NCBI GenBank assembly: GCA_045545635.1
Contig: JAZQBI010000146.1
Coordinates: forward strand, 1-21,033
Length of the DNA: 21,033 nt
Direction of reading: 5' to 3'
Origin: RGIG8748 sp045545635
Lineage (GTDB): Bacteria; Bacillota; Clostridia; UMGS1810
The notes beneath the pieces were generated by a model. It worked only from the letters and a program-made list of their open reading frames with translations, ran no database searches and was not told where the DNA came from. Below, piece after piece: positions 1 to 6,627 of the stretch. A program made the position numbers and the translations under genes. Within the stretch, counting starts at the first letter, position 1. Each line of letters begins with the position of its first letter.

Positions 1-2
1 TA

Positions 3-326
3 TATACTGATGGAAATTGGATGTATTTTTCAGTTTCAGAAAATGATACCGCATATACTTCATCTACAGTAATGAAAAATGGAAATATCTTAACAATACA
101 TACTGAATTATATAATTTTACAGCACCGTATGACATACTTATTGTTGGTTACAAAGGTAATCAATTTGTTACGATGAAAAGGGTTTCGCACAACGAACAA
201 AATTCGCCGTATACTCTTGAGGGCGATATAGACAAAATCAAAGTAATGGTATGGAGTGATTTATCAACACTCAAACCGTTATGTGAGGCAGAGGATATAA
301 CAAGCGATAAATTTATAATTGAATAG
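3..326 (+). CDS. C-terminal fragment of a probable extracellular protein (5' end outside window)
   Basis: The reading frame is open from the window edge, so the ATG at 21 is probably an internal methionine and this is the last ~108 codons of a longer gene. The segment has alternating hydrophobic/polar beta-strand character. It ends in a stretch of the type KVMVWSDLSTLKPLCEAE, which I recognise as a recurring C-terminal end (KxFLWDSLxxxKPLxEA-like) of large secreted or cell-surface Clostridia proteins. The catalytic or binding part of the protein lies upstream and cannot be seen, so no function is assigned. Two tandem hairpin terminators follow directly. It is the only plus-strand gene in the left 18 kb. 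Confidence 0.75.
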   Translation, partial: YTDGNWMYFSVSENDTAYTSSTVMKNGNILTIHTELYNFTAPYDILIVGYKGNQFVTMKRVSHNEQNSPYTLEGDIDKIKVMVWSDLSTLKPLCEAEDITSDKFIIE

Positions 327-335
327 CAATAATCA

Positions 336-409
336 GCAAAAAAAGAACAGGCAAGTCAAGGGTAAATGTACGAGCTATACTCGTCCTTGACAAACCTGTT
401 CTTTTTTGC
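336..409 (+). terminator. Nested hairpin terminator, probably bidirectional
   Basis: It begins 10 nt after the stop codon. The outer stem is AAAAAAGAACAGG (339-351) with CCTGTTCTTTTTT (395-407). Inside it GTCAAGG (355-361) pairs with CCTTGAC (385-391), and at the tip ACGAG (370-374) pairs with CTCGT (380-384). The T-run on one arm and A-run on the other would let it work on both strands. Confidence 0.85.
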
Positions 410-421
410 AGTATGTCAGTT

Positions 422-463
422 AAGGGGATTTAAGCCGAAAAACGGACTTAAATCCCCTTTTTC
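422..463 (+). terminator. Second tandem intrinsic terminator
   Basis: AAGGGGATTTAAG (422-434) pairs perfectly with CTTAAATCCCCTT (447-459). CCG/CGG extends it inward past a one-base bulge, the loop is A-rich, and the stem runs into TTTTT (458-462). It lies 12 nt after the first terminator, so the upstream gene has a double stop. Confidence 0.75.
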
Positions 464-486
464 AAAAAGTGTTGATTTTAGAACTT

Positions 487-600
487 TGTCACGCAATAGA
501 ACCCCTTTTTTGATGTTTTGAATATAAAACCATTACCTAGTCTGTTTTCGTGGTTTTTAACCGCATAAAATAAGCGTTTTTTAACCTCTATTGTGTGACA
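487..600. repeat. 114-bp element with 13-bp terminal inverted repeats (MITE-like or large hairpin)
   Basis: TGTCACGCAATAG (487-499) and CTATTGTGTGACA (588-600) are inverted copies differing at one base, which would be a G-U pair in RNA. A second inverted pair lies inside: AAAACCA (526-532) and TGGTTTT (551-557). No open reading frame of note lies inside. The flanks share only TT, so no convincing target-site duplication is visible. It could be a small non-autonomous mobile element, a relic, or the DNA for a long hairpin RNA. Confidence 0.5.
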
Positions 601-617
601 TTTTACCTCGTATAAAC

Positions 618-653
618 GAAAAACAGGCATATCACCATAAAAAGCGATATCCC
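618..653 (-). terminator. Intrinsic terminator of the rpsO-pnp unit
   Basis: Read on the minus strand, GGGATATCGC pairs with GGTGATATGCC (one G-G mismatch and one G-U pair), with a T-rich loop and a TGTTTTT tail. It lies about 90 nt beyond the pnp stop. A further imperfect hairpin (minus strand TAGTGATA / TATCACTA, plus positions ~688-716) lies between, so the pnp 3' untranslated region is structured. Confidence 0.7.
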
Positions 654-744
654 TGACTTTCTTTTACACCCTGCTTGTCGGTAGATAGTGATATTTTCAA
701 TACTTCCTTATCACTACCCACCTAAAATGCGGGGTGATTTTTTA

Positions 745-2853
745 TTATTCCTGTTCTTCTTTGTTTGCTTCTAATTCTGCAAGAGCATCTTTTCTGGAAA
801 GGTTGTTTCTGCCCATCTTGTCGATTTCCACGAGTTTAACCATAATTTCGTCACCCTCGCTAACTACATCTTCAACCTTGTTTACTCTCTTGTTGTCAAG
901 CTTGGAGATGTGTACAAGACCTTCACGGTTAGGCATAAACTCTACAAAAGCACCGAATTCCATTATCTTTGTAACCTTGCCCTTATAGATCTTGCCAACT
1001 TCCGGTTCTGCCACAATGCCCTCGATTGTTTCCAGAGCTATGTTTGCAGCATCTGTATCCTCGGAAAGGATGAATACGGAACCGTCGTCGTTGATATCAA
1101 TCTTAACGCCTGTATCTGCAATGATCTTCTGGATTACCTTACCGCCTGTACCGATAACATCTTTAATCTTTTCCACAGGTACCTTGGTGGTAATAATCTT
1201 GGGAGCATACTTGGAAAGCTCACTTCTTACTTCGGGAATAGCTTTGAGCATTACTTCATCTAAGATGTAGTTTCTTGCAATTCTTGTCTTTTCAAATGCT
1301 TCCTTGATTATATCATAGGTGAGACCGTCTACCTTGATATCCATCTGAATTGCTGTGATACCTTCCTTGGTACCTGCAACCTTGAAGTCCATATCGCCGT
1401 AGAAGTCTTCCACGCCCTGAATATCTACCATTGTTATAAAGTCATCATCCTTGGTTACAAGACCGCAGGAGATACCTGCGACGGGAGCCTTGATGGGAAC
1501 ACCTGCATCCATGAGAGCCAGTGTACTTCCGCAAACAGAACCCTGTGATGTAGAACCGTTGGAGGAGAGAACCTCGGAAACAAGTCTTATTGAATATGGG
1601 AATTCCTCCTCGGAGGGGATTACAGGCTTAAGAGCTCTTTCTGCCAGTGCACCGTGACCGATTTCTCTTCTTCCGGGACCTCTGGAAGGCTTTGTTTCGC
1701 CAACAGAGTATGAGGGGAAGTTGTAGTGGTGCATATATCTCTTTGAGGTTTCCTCATCTATACCGTCTATTGTCTGGGATTCGCTTACAGCACCTAATGT
1801 TGCTATTGTAAGAACCTGTGTCTGACCTCTGGAGAAGAGGCCTGAACCGTGAGTTCTGGGGAGTACCCCTACCCTTGCACTAAGAGGTCTTATTTCATCA
1901 AGCTGTCTGCCGTCTACTCTCTTGTGATCTTCGTAGAGCCACTTTCTTACGATTTCTTTCTGTATCTTATAGAAAATCTCATCGATTTCCACATCTCTGC
2001 CTTCGCCTTCTTCGCCAAGGTGTTCCATAAGTTCATCTGTGAGGACCTTCATTCTTTCGTCACGGATTCTCTTGTCGTCGGTATCTATTGCAGCACATAC
2101 CTTGTCATAGGAGAATGCATATACCTTGTCATAGAGGTCATGGTCAACCTCGTGAGCAATGTATTCTTCCTTGGGCTTACCTACTTCTGCAACGATTGTA
2201 TCTATGAAATCACAGATTTTCTTGATTTCCTCGTGAGCATATACGATAGCACCGAACATTACATCTTCTTTAACCTCGTTTGCGCCGGCTTCTATCATAA
2301 CGATTTTTTCTCTTGTACCTGCAACGGTAACATACATATCACTTACTTCTCTCTGTGCAAGAGTGGGGTTGATAACATATTCACCGTCAACAAGACCTAC
2401 AACAACTGCACCCACAGGGCCTGCAAAAGGCATCTGAGATATGGAGATTGCAATGGATGCACCGTTCATAGCACAAACTTCGGGAGAGTTGTCTATGTCA
2501 ACAGACATAACTGTTGTAACAAGACCTACATCGTTTCTGTAATCCTTGGGGAAAAGAGGTCTTATAGGTCTGTCAATAACTCTGGATGTGAGGATTGCCT
2601 TTTCGCTGGGCTTACCCTCTCTCTTTAAGAATCCTCCGGGAATCTTACCTACGGAGTACATCTTCTCTTCGTAGTCAACGCTAAGAGGGAAGAAGTCAAC
2701 ACCGTCTCTGGGTTTTGCAGAAGCTGTTGCAGTAGCAAGAACAACGGTATCTCCGTATCTTACCATAGCCGCACCGGATGCAAGCTGTGCAACCTCGCCC
2801 ACTTCTACAGAGAATTCTCTGCCTGCAATGGTAGTGGTAAATGTCTTTTTCAT
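745..2853 (-). CDS. pnp: Polyribonucleotide nucleotidyltransferase (PNPase)
   Basis: A 3'-to-5' phosphorolytic exoribonuclease that degrades RNA with phosphate and releases nucleoside diphosphates; it acts in the cytoplasm as a homotrimer. At 702 residues it is full length. Domain order is classical: first RNase PH-like domain (~10-140), helical linker (~235-305), second RNase PH domain (~310-540) with the phosphate-binding SSNGSTSQGS stretch and the GDMDFKVAGT motif (486-495), KH domain with GTGG (568-571), and S1 domain (~619-690). I chose the ATG at 2851-2853 (MKKTFTTT) because AAGGAGG lies 8 nt upstream; an in-frame extension of 14 codons has no such site and would start inside the leader hairpin. 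It is downstream of rpsO, the usual order. The leader hairpin suggests post-transcriptional control. Confidence 0.97.
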   Translation of the reverse strand: MKKTFTTTIAGREFSVEVGEVAQLASGAAMVRYGDTVVLATATASAKPRDGVDFFPLSVDYEEKMYSVGKIPGGFLKREGKPSEKAILTSRVIDRPIRPLFPKDYRNDVGLVTTVMSVDIDNSPEVCAMNGASIAISISQMPFAGPVGAVVVGLVDGEYVINPTLAQREVSDMYVTVAGTREKIVMIEAGANEVKEDVMFGAIVYAHEEIKKICDFIDTIVAEVGKPKEEYIAHEVDHDLYDKVYAFSYDKVCAAIDTDDKRIRDERMKVLTDELMEHLGEEGEGRDVEIDEIFYKIQKEIVRKWLYEDHKRVDGRQLDEIRPLSARVGVLPRTHGSGLFSRGQTQVLTIATLGAVSESQTIDGIDEETSKRYMHHYNFPSYSVGETKPSRGPGRREIGHGALAERALKPVIPSEEEFPYSIRLVSEVLSSNGSTSQGSVCGSTLALMDAGVPIKAPVAGISCGLVTKDDDFITMVDIQGVEDFYGDMDFKVAGTKEGITAIQMDIKVDGLTYDIIKEAFEKTRIARNYILDEVMLKAIPEVRSELSKYAPKIITTKVPVEKIKDVIGTGGKVIQKIIADTGVKIDINDDGSVFILSEDTDAANIALETIEGIVAEPEVGKIYKGKVTKIMEFGAFVEFMPNREGLVHISKLDNKRVNKVEDVVSEGDEIMVKLVEIDKMGRNNLSRKDALAELEANKEEQE

Positions 2854-2860
2854 ACAAATT

Positions 2861-2968
2861 TTCCTCCTTGTTTTTTCAAGCGGAAAAATCTCCATCAGCA
2901 GTTAAATACAAGCTTTTCCCATAAAAAAGCGCATATTTAACTGCTAATCACCGATAGATTTTCCGCTT
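2861..2968 (-). promoter_or_regulatory. pnp leader: three-tier hairpin beside the ribosome binding site
   Basis: Three nested inverted pairs lie between rpsO and pnp. The outer stem is 2956-2968 with 2878-2891 (AAGCGGAAAATCT against AGATTTTTCCGCTT on the minus strand, one bulged base). The middle stem is a perfect 12 bp, 2934-2945 with 2897-2908. The inner stem is 2925-2930 with 2912-2917 (GCTTTT/AAAAGC). The 91-nt structure ends about 7 nt before the AAGGAGG at 2863-2869. It resembles in position the RNase III-processed, PNPase-autoregulated pnp leader known in E. coli; that functional parallel is inference. Confidence 0.75.
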
Positions 2969-2983
2969 AATTTAATAATTAAA

Positions 2984-3021
2984 ATATGCAAAACAGGCAA
3001 AGAGACGAAAGCCTCTTTGCC
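2984..3021 (-). terminator. rpsO/pnp intercistronic hairpin (partial terminator)
   Basis: On the minus strand GGCAAAGAG pairs with CTCTTTGCC (plus 3013-3021 and 2996-3004) around an 8-nt loop. It is followed by TGTTTTGCATATTTT, an interrupted T-tract. It starts 11 nt after the rpsO stop. No strong separate pnp promoter is visible, so it probably lets some transcription through, giving more rpsO than pnp, and may protect the rpsO 3' end. Confidence 0.65.
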
Positions 3022-3032
3022 CGAATTGAAAA

Positions 3033-3296
3033 CTACTTTCTGATGTTGAGTCTTGCGATAATGGAACGGTATCTTTCGATATCGATCTTTGCAAGATAGT
3101 TGAGAAGGCCTCTTCTCTTACCAACCATCATAAGAAGACCTCTTCTGGAATGATGGTCCTTCATGTTGGACTTGAGGTGTTCTGTAAGGTGGTTGATGCG
3201 GTGTGTAAGAATAGCAATCTGTACTTCGGGAGAACCTGTGTCACCCTCATGAGTAGCATATTCTTTGATGATAGCCTGCTTTGTTTCCTTTAACAT
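3033..3296 (-). CDS. rpsO: 30S ribosomal protein S15
   Basis: Small-subunit protein that binds 16S rRNA at the three-way junction of helices 20-22 and helps nucleate the platform. Length is 87 residues, normal for the family (about 88-89). It carries the family signature, including GDTGSPEVQIA (18-28), the helix with LTEHLKSNMKDHHSRRGLL, and a C-terminal YLAKIDIERYRSIIARLNIRK-type end. The ATG at 3294-3296 has an AAGGAGGAAAC site just upstream. It has its own promoter (3407-3435) and a structured leader, and is followed by pnp, the usual bacterial arrangement. Confidence 0.98.
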   Translation of the reverse strand: MLKETKQAIIKEYATHEGDTGSPEVQIAILTHRINHLTEHLKSNMKDHHSRRGLLMMVGKRRGLLNYLAKIDIERYRSIIARLNIRK

Positions 3297-3400
3297 TTTT
3301 GTTTCCTCCTTATTTAATAATTATGCCGCAAAACGGCTTGCAATCGCCTCGGTGCGAAGGCACGGTTGGAGAATCCAAAACCTTTGCATCGGGCTACAAC
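3297..3400 (-). promoter_or_regulatory. rpsO 5' leader, probable S15 autoregulatory RNA
   Basis: About 105 nt separate the predicted transcription start from the rpsO start. Three small hairpins are visible on the minus strand: TTGGA-TTC-TCCAA (plus 3366-3378), GTGC-CTTC-GCAC (3352-3363) and GCCG-TTTTG-CGGC (3325-3337), the last about 12 nt before the ribosome binding site. S15 is known to repress its own mRNA through leader structures in several phyla. Assigning that role here rests on position and hairpins, not on a matched motif. Confidence 0.5.
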
Positions 3401-3406
3401 TTGGAT

Positions 3407-3435
3407 ATTATAACACAAGATTTAGCTGTTGTAAA
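3407..3435 (-). promoter_or_regulatory. rpsO promoter
   Basis: Minus strand TTTACA (plus 3430-3435), 17-bp spacer, TATAAT (plus 3407-3412) preceded by TG. It lies just past the trkH stop and points at rpsO, so rpsO-pnp is a unit of its own even though trkA-trkH runs in the same direction. Confidence 0.85.
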
Positions 3436-3454
3436 TAGTTTTTTAAAAAATTTC

Positions 3455-4891
3455 TTATTTTTTCCACGCCTGAGGTGAGAAAAGCACCAGTATAGGGAAT
3501 ATCTCCAGTCTTCCGATGAGCATATCGAAGGCAAGGACAAGAGTGGAAAGCGGCGAATAACAGGAGAAATTCTGTGTGGGACCAACCTTTGCAAGACCCG
3601 GACCGATGTTATTGATGGTTGCCGCAACTGCCGTAAAGTTGGTGGTAAAGTCCAGATTATCTATGCTTATTACAAGAAGCGAAACAGCAAATATAATAAG
3701 ATACGAAATCATAAATACATTTACCGACCTTATGGTTTCGTGCTCAACTGCCCTTCCGTCCATTGTAACCTTGTGGGTGCTCTTGGGGTGTGAGGCAATT
3801 TTTATTTCTTTGACAATGCTCTTTAAAAGAATAAGAATCCTGCTCACCTTGATACCTCCGCCGGTACTTCCTGCACTGGCTCCCACGAACATAAGAATAA
3901 CAAGAATCGTCTTGGAAAGCTCAGGCCACAAATCAAAATCGACGGTACTAAAGCCTGTTGTAGTGATAATTGAGCCAACCTGAAAAGCACTGTGCTTCAG
4001 AGACTGTCCGTAGGAGTCAAACTGCGGCAGACAGTTTAAGCTTATCACAAGAGTGGACAAAGCTATTATGCCAAGGTATGTCCACATTTCCGATGAGCGT
4101 ACTGCCAAAGAAAACTTTCTCTTAATAATAAGATAGTAAATGGAAAAATTGACACCGCACAGTATCATAAACACGGTAACTACAATCTGAAGGTATGAGG
4201 AGAAATCCGCCATACTGGAATTAAGAACTCCGAAACCACCTGTTCCGACAGTTCCAAAAGTGATGCAGAATGCATCAAATAAACTCATATCTCCAAGAAG
4301 AAGCAGTGCGAGTAACATCACTGTTATACCAAAATATATTGTATAGAGTATTTTTGCCGTAGAACGCACCTTGGGTACCAGCTTGCCAACAGAGGGACCG
4401 GTACTTTCCGCTTTCATAAGATACATATTGCTTCCGCCCGACAAGGGAAGAAGTGCCACAAGAAAAACTATTACCCCCATACCGCCTATCCAGTGGGTAA
4501 AGCTTCGCCAGAAAAGTATGGATTTCGGCACAATCTCCACATTCTTAAGTATTGATGCACCTGTGGTAGTAAATCCCGATGCGGTTTCAAAAAAAGCATC
4601 TATAAAATCGGGGATAGCTCCGGATATCATAAAGGGAAAAGCACCGAATACACTGAGTGCTATCCAGCTTAAAGCAACGGTAACAAAGCCGTCTCTGGAA
4701 AACAGTCTTTTTTCCAGAGGTTTTATTAAAGAAAGCGGTATGCCTGCTCCAAGACATATTATGATAGATATTAAAAAAGTAAAGTGCTCTCCGTCCTTTA
4801 CTAACAGAGAACATATAAGAGAAAGAGCCATACAGATTCCCTCAAAGCTGATAACTCTGCCGAGAGTATGGGCAACTAATTTAATGTTCAT
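3455..4891 (-). CDS. trkH: TrkH-family potassium uptake membrane subunit
   Basis: K+-translocating subunit of a Trk/Ktr system, in the inner membrane. The 478-residue protein has the four pore repeats with their selectivity-filter sequences: TTTGAS (108-113), GTGGFG (216-221), TTTGFS (310-315) and NNIGPG (427-432). Each supplies the expected glycine. Many hydrophobic segments fit the two-TM/pore-loop fold repeated four times. The ATG is 7 nt after the trkA stop, and a GAGGT site overlaps the trkA end. The partner TrkA is encoded immediately upstream, so the two form one unit. No hairpin terminator follows; the rpsO promoter starts within 20 nt of the stop. Confidence 0.95.
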   Translation of the reverse strand: MNIKLVAHTLGRVISFEGICMALSLICSLLVKDGEHFTFLISIIICLGAGIPLSLIKPLEKRLFSRDGFVTVALSWIALSVFGAFPFMISGAIPDFIDAFFETASGFTTTGASILKNVEIVPKSILFWRSFTHWIGGMGVIVFLVALLPLSGGSNMYLMKAESTGPSVGKLVPKVRSTAKILYTIYFGITVMLLALLLLGDMSLFDAFCITFGTVGTGGFGVLNSSMADFSSYLQIVVTVFMILCGVNFSIYYLIIKRKFSLAVRSSEMWTYLGIIALSTLVISLNCLPQFDSYGQSLKHSAFQVGSIITTTGFSTVDFDLWPELSKTILVILMFVGASAGSTGGGIKVSRILILLKSIVKEIKIASHPKSTHKVTMDGRAVEHETIRSVNVFMISYLIIFAVSLLVISIDNLDFTTNFTAVAATINNIGPGLAKVGPTQNFSCYSPLSTLVLAFDMLIGRLEIFPILVLFSPQAWKK

Positions 4892-4898
4892 AATCCGC

Positions 4899-6257
4899 TT
4901 ACCTCAAAAACTCATTTATATCCTTGACACCGCTTTGGGTGGTAACAACTATTATTCTGTCTCCGGGAAGAATGGTATCTTTACCTCGGGGAATGATAAT
5001 TTTTCCGTCCCGATTGATGGACGCTATAAGAACATTGGGTTTAAGTGAAATTTCCAGAAGGGTTTTTCCTGTCATAGGGTTATTCTTTTCCACATAGAAT
5101 TCCAGTGCCTCTGCCTTGCCATCCAATATAAGATGCAGTGTTTCCACATTTCCTCCAAGGCTGTTTTCCTTTGCTCTTACAAAACGGACAATATGCTCCG
5201 AAGCAATGTTGCTGGGATTTACTATGGTATCAAGTCCCAGAGAGCCTATCACATTATCATAGGCTATGCGGTCTATTTTTGTTACGGTTTTGCCCTCGGT
5301 TTGTGTAGCAGCAAAAAGAGAAAGCATAATGTTTTCTTCGTCGATATTTGTAAGGGCTACAACAGACTCATAACGCGGAAGACCTTCCTCATAGAGAAGA
5401 TCTGTATCTGTACCGTCACCGTTTATTACAGTTGTCTTGGGAAGAAGTGTACAAAGCTCCTCACATCTTGCAGTACTCTGTTCTATAATCTTGACCTTGA
5501 TTCCCGACTGCATGAGAAGAGCAGCAAGATAGTAAGCAGTATCACTGCCTCCTATTATCAAACTGTCCTTGACACTGTTGGTCTTGAAGCCTATCTTGCT
5601 AAAGAAATCCGCCGCATTGTGCGGAGTAGCCACAAAGCTTACACGGTCACCGGAGCGAAGTATAAAATTACCGTCAGGAATAAATACTGAATCTCCTCTT
5701 TCAACACCGCAAATGAGTACATCACAATTTAATCGGGAACACATTTCCGCAATTTTCATATCACATATGGGAGAACCATCCTGAATACGGAATTTGAGAA
5801 TTTCTACCCTGCCCTTGGAAAATGTATCTATTTGTATTGCCGAGGGGAAACGCAGGATTTTGGCAATTTCCCGCGCACATGCCCTCTGAGTATTCATAAC
5901 CATTGCAAGCCCCAATTCGTCTTTTATAAGATGCAAAGACTTTTCATATTCAGGTTTTTTTACTCTGGCTATCGTTTCGCAATTACCGCATTTTTTGGCT
6001 ATAAGACACGAAAGAAGATTTATTTCATCCGAGCCTGTAACAGCAATTACAAGGTCTGCCTTGTCAACTCCTGCCTCTCTCAGAACATCAGCATCGGTAC
6101 CGCTTCCTACAACACCCATAATGTCAAATTCGTTGACTGTATCCCTGAGCCTTTCGGATATTACATCAATAACAGTTACCTCGTGTCCTTCTTCACTGCT
6201 GAGGAGTCCTGCAAGCTTATTTCCTATTTTCCCGACACCTACAACTATTATTTTCAA
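4899..6257 (-). CDS. trkA: TrkA, cytoplasmic NAD-binding regulator of potassium uptake (TTG start)
   Basis: Peripheral subunit that gates TrkH by binding nucleotides. The 452 residues form two RCK_N/RCK_C units. The first begins with the dinucleotide-binding GVGKIG (7-12) and a later acidic residue after beta-2 (IDV). The second begins near residue 230 with LIIGGSDTAYYLA, a degenerate glycine motif. Both halves end in TrkA_C-type segments (PICDMKI..., MTGKTLLEISLKPN...). The start codon is TTG (plus 6255-6257), chosen because GAGGTG (plus 6265-6270) lies 7 nt upstream and the protein begins MKIIVVG as in the family. A perfect consensus promoter lies about 70 nt upstream. Confidence 0.95.
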   Translation of the reverse strand: MKIIVVGVGKIGNKLAGLLSSEEGHEVTVIDVISERLRDTVNEFDIMGVVGSGTDADVLREAGVDKADLVIAVTGSDEINLLSCLIAKKCGNCETIARVKKPEYEKSLHLIKDELGLAMVMNTQRACAREIAKILRFPSAIQIDTFSKGRVEILKFRIQDGSPICDMKIAEMCSRLNCDVLICGVERGDSVFIPDGNFILRSGDRVSFVATPHNAADFFSKIGFKTNSVKDSLIIGGSDTAYYLAALLMQSGIKVKIIEQSTARCEELCTLLPKTTVINGDGTDTDLLYEEGLPRYESVVALTNIDEENIMLSLFAATQTEGKTVTKIDRIAYDNVIGSLGLDTIVNPSNIASEHIVRFVRAKENSLGGNVETLHLILDGKAEALEFYVEKNNPMTGKTLLEISLKPNVLIASINRDGKIIIPRGKDTILPGDRIIVVTTQSGVKDINEFLR

Positions 6258-6331
6258 TATGCTTCACCTCGTTATATACAAGCAACCTGCTTTTTCAATA
6301 ATATTTCCTATAATATACAATAATTAAGACA

Positions 6332-6360
6332 ATTATAATCCCAAAAGTTCTTTATGTCAA
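6332..6360 (-). promoter_or_regulatory. trkA-trkH promoter, perfect consensus
   Basis: Minus strand TTGACA (plus 6355-6360), 17-bp spacer, TATAAT (plus 6332-6337). The predicted start near 6325 leaves a leader of under 70 nt, too short for a c-di-AMP (ydaO-type) riboswitch. Confidence 0.9.
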
Positions 6361-6455
6361 TCAAAAAGGCGATGCAAAATAAATTGTATAGCGTTTACAG
6401 GCCTCATTACTGAACTTCCAAATGTCAAATCAGCAAAAACACCCGATAAATATAC

Positions 6456-6492
6456 AGAAATCTGCAAAAAATGCAGATTTCTTGTGTTTTTT
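6456..6492. terminator. Intergenic hairpin A, terminator-like on the plus strand
   Basis: AGAAATCTGCA (6456-6466) pairs perfectly with TGCAGATTTCT (6472-6482) around AAAAA, then TGTGTTTTTT. The T-run follows on the plus strand, yet no plus-strand gene ends here. On the minus strand only TGTATATTTAT follows, which could still make a weak end for kdgK transcripts. Confidence 0.5.
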
Positions 6493-6505
6493 GGCCTATA
6501 AATTC

Positions 6506-6556
6506 TAAGCGAACTTCACCTCTTGACGTGTCCTCACAAGAGGTGAAGTTCGCTTA
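6506..6556. repeat. Intergenic hairpin B, perfect 20-bp inverted repeat
   Basis: Bases 6506-6525 and 6537-6556 are exact inverted copies (TAAGCGAACTTCACCTCTTG and its complement), with an 11-nt spacer ACGTGTCCTCA. No strong T-tract lies on either side. It may be a terminator or processing site for the kdgK transcript, or an unrelated structured element. Confidence 0.65.
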
Positions 6557-6574
6557 TTCTGCGTCTTATTTTCC

Positions 6575-6606
6575 TAAGCATACGGTGTTCAACTCCCGTG
6601 TGCTTA
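6575..6606. repeat. Intergenic hairpin C
   Basis: TAAGCATACGG (6575-6585) pairs with CCGTGTGCTTA (6596-6606). The only non-Watson-Crick pair is U-G if transcribed on the plus strand but A-C on the minus strand. It is 22 nt beyond the kdgK stop. With hairpins A and B it fills the gene-free stretch 6361-6627; the rest of that stretch shows no gene, repeat or promoter I can support. Confidence 0.5.
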
Positions 6607-6627
6607 TCTCCAAGGGGTACGAAACTC

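Noticed and set aside
1849..2628. 259-codon open frame on the plus strand
   Set aside because: It lies wholly antisense to the unmistakable pnp gene, is rich in Cys, Tyr and Phe as expected of a mirror frame, has no ribosome binding site, and resembles no family I know.
6258..6331. Possible c-di-AMP riboswitch upstream of trkA
   Set aside because: The leader is under 70 nt and shows no suitable fold; these riboswitches need well over 100 nt.
6581..6602. T-arm-like sequence (GGTGTTCAACTCCC) suggesting a tRNA
   Set aside because: No matching acceptor, D or anticodon arms can be drawn around it; it is explained by the loop of hairpin C.
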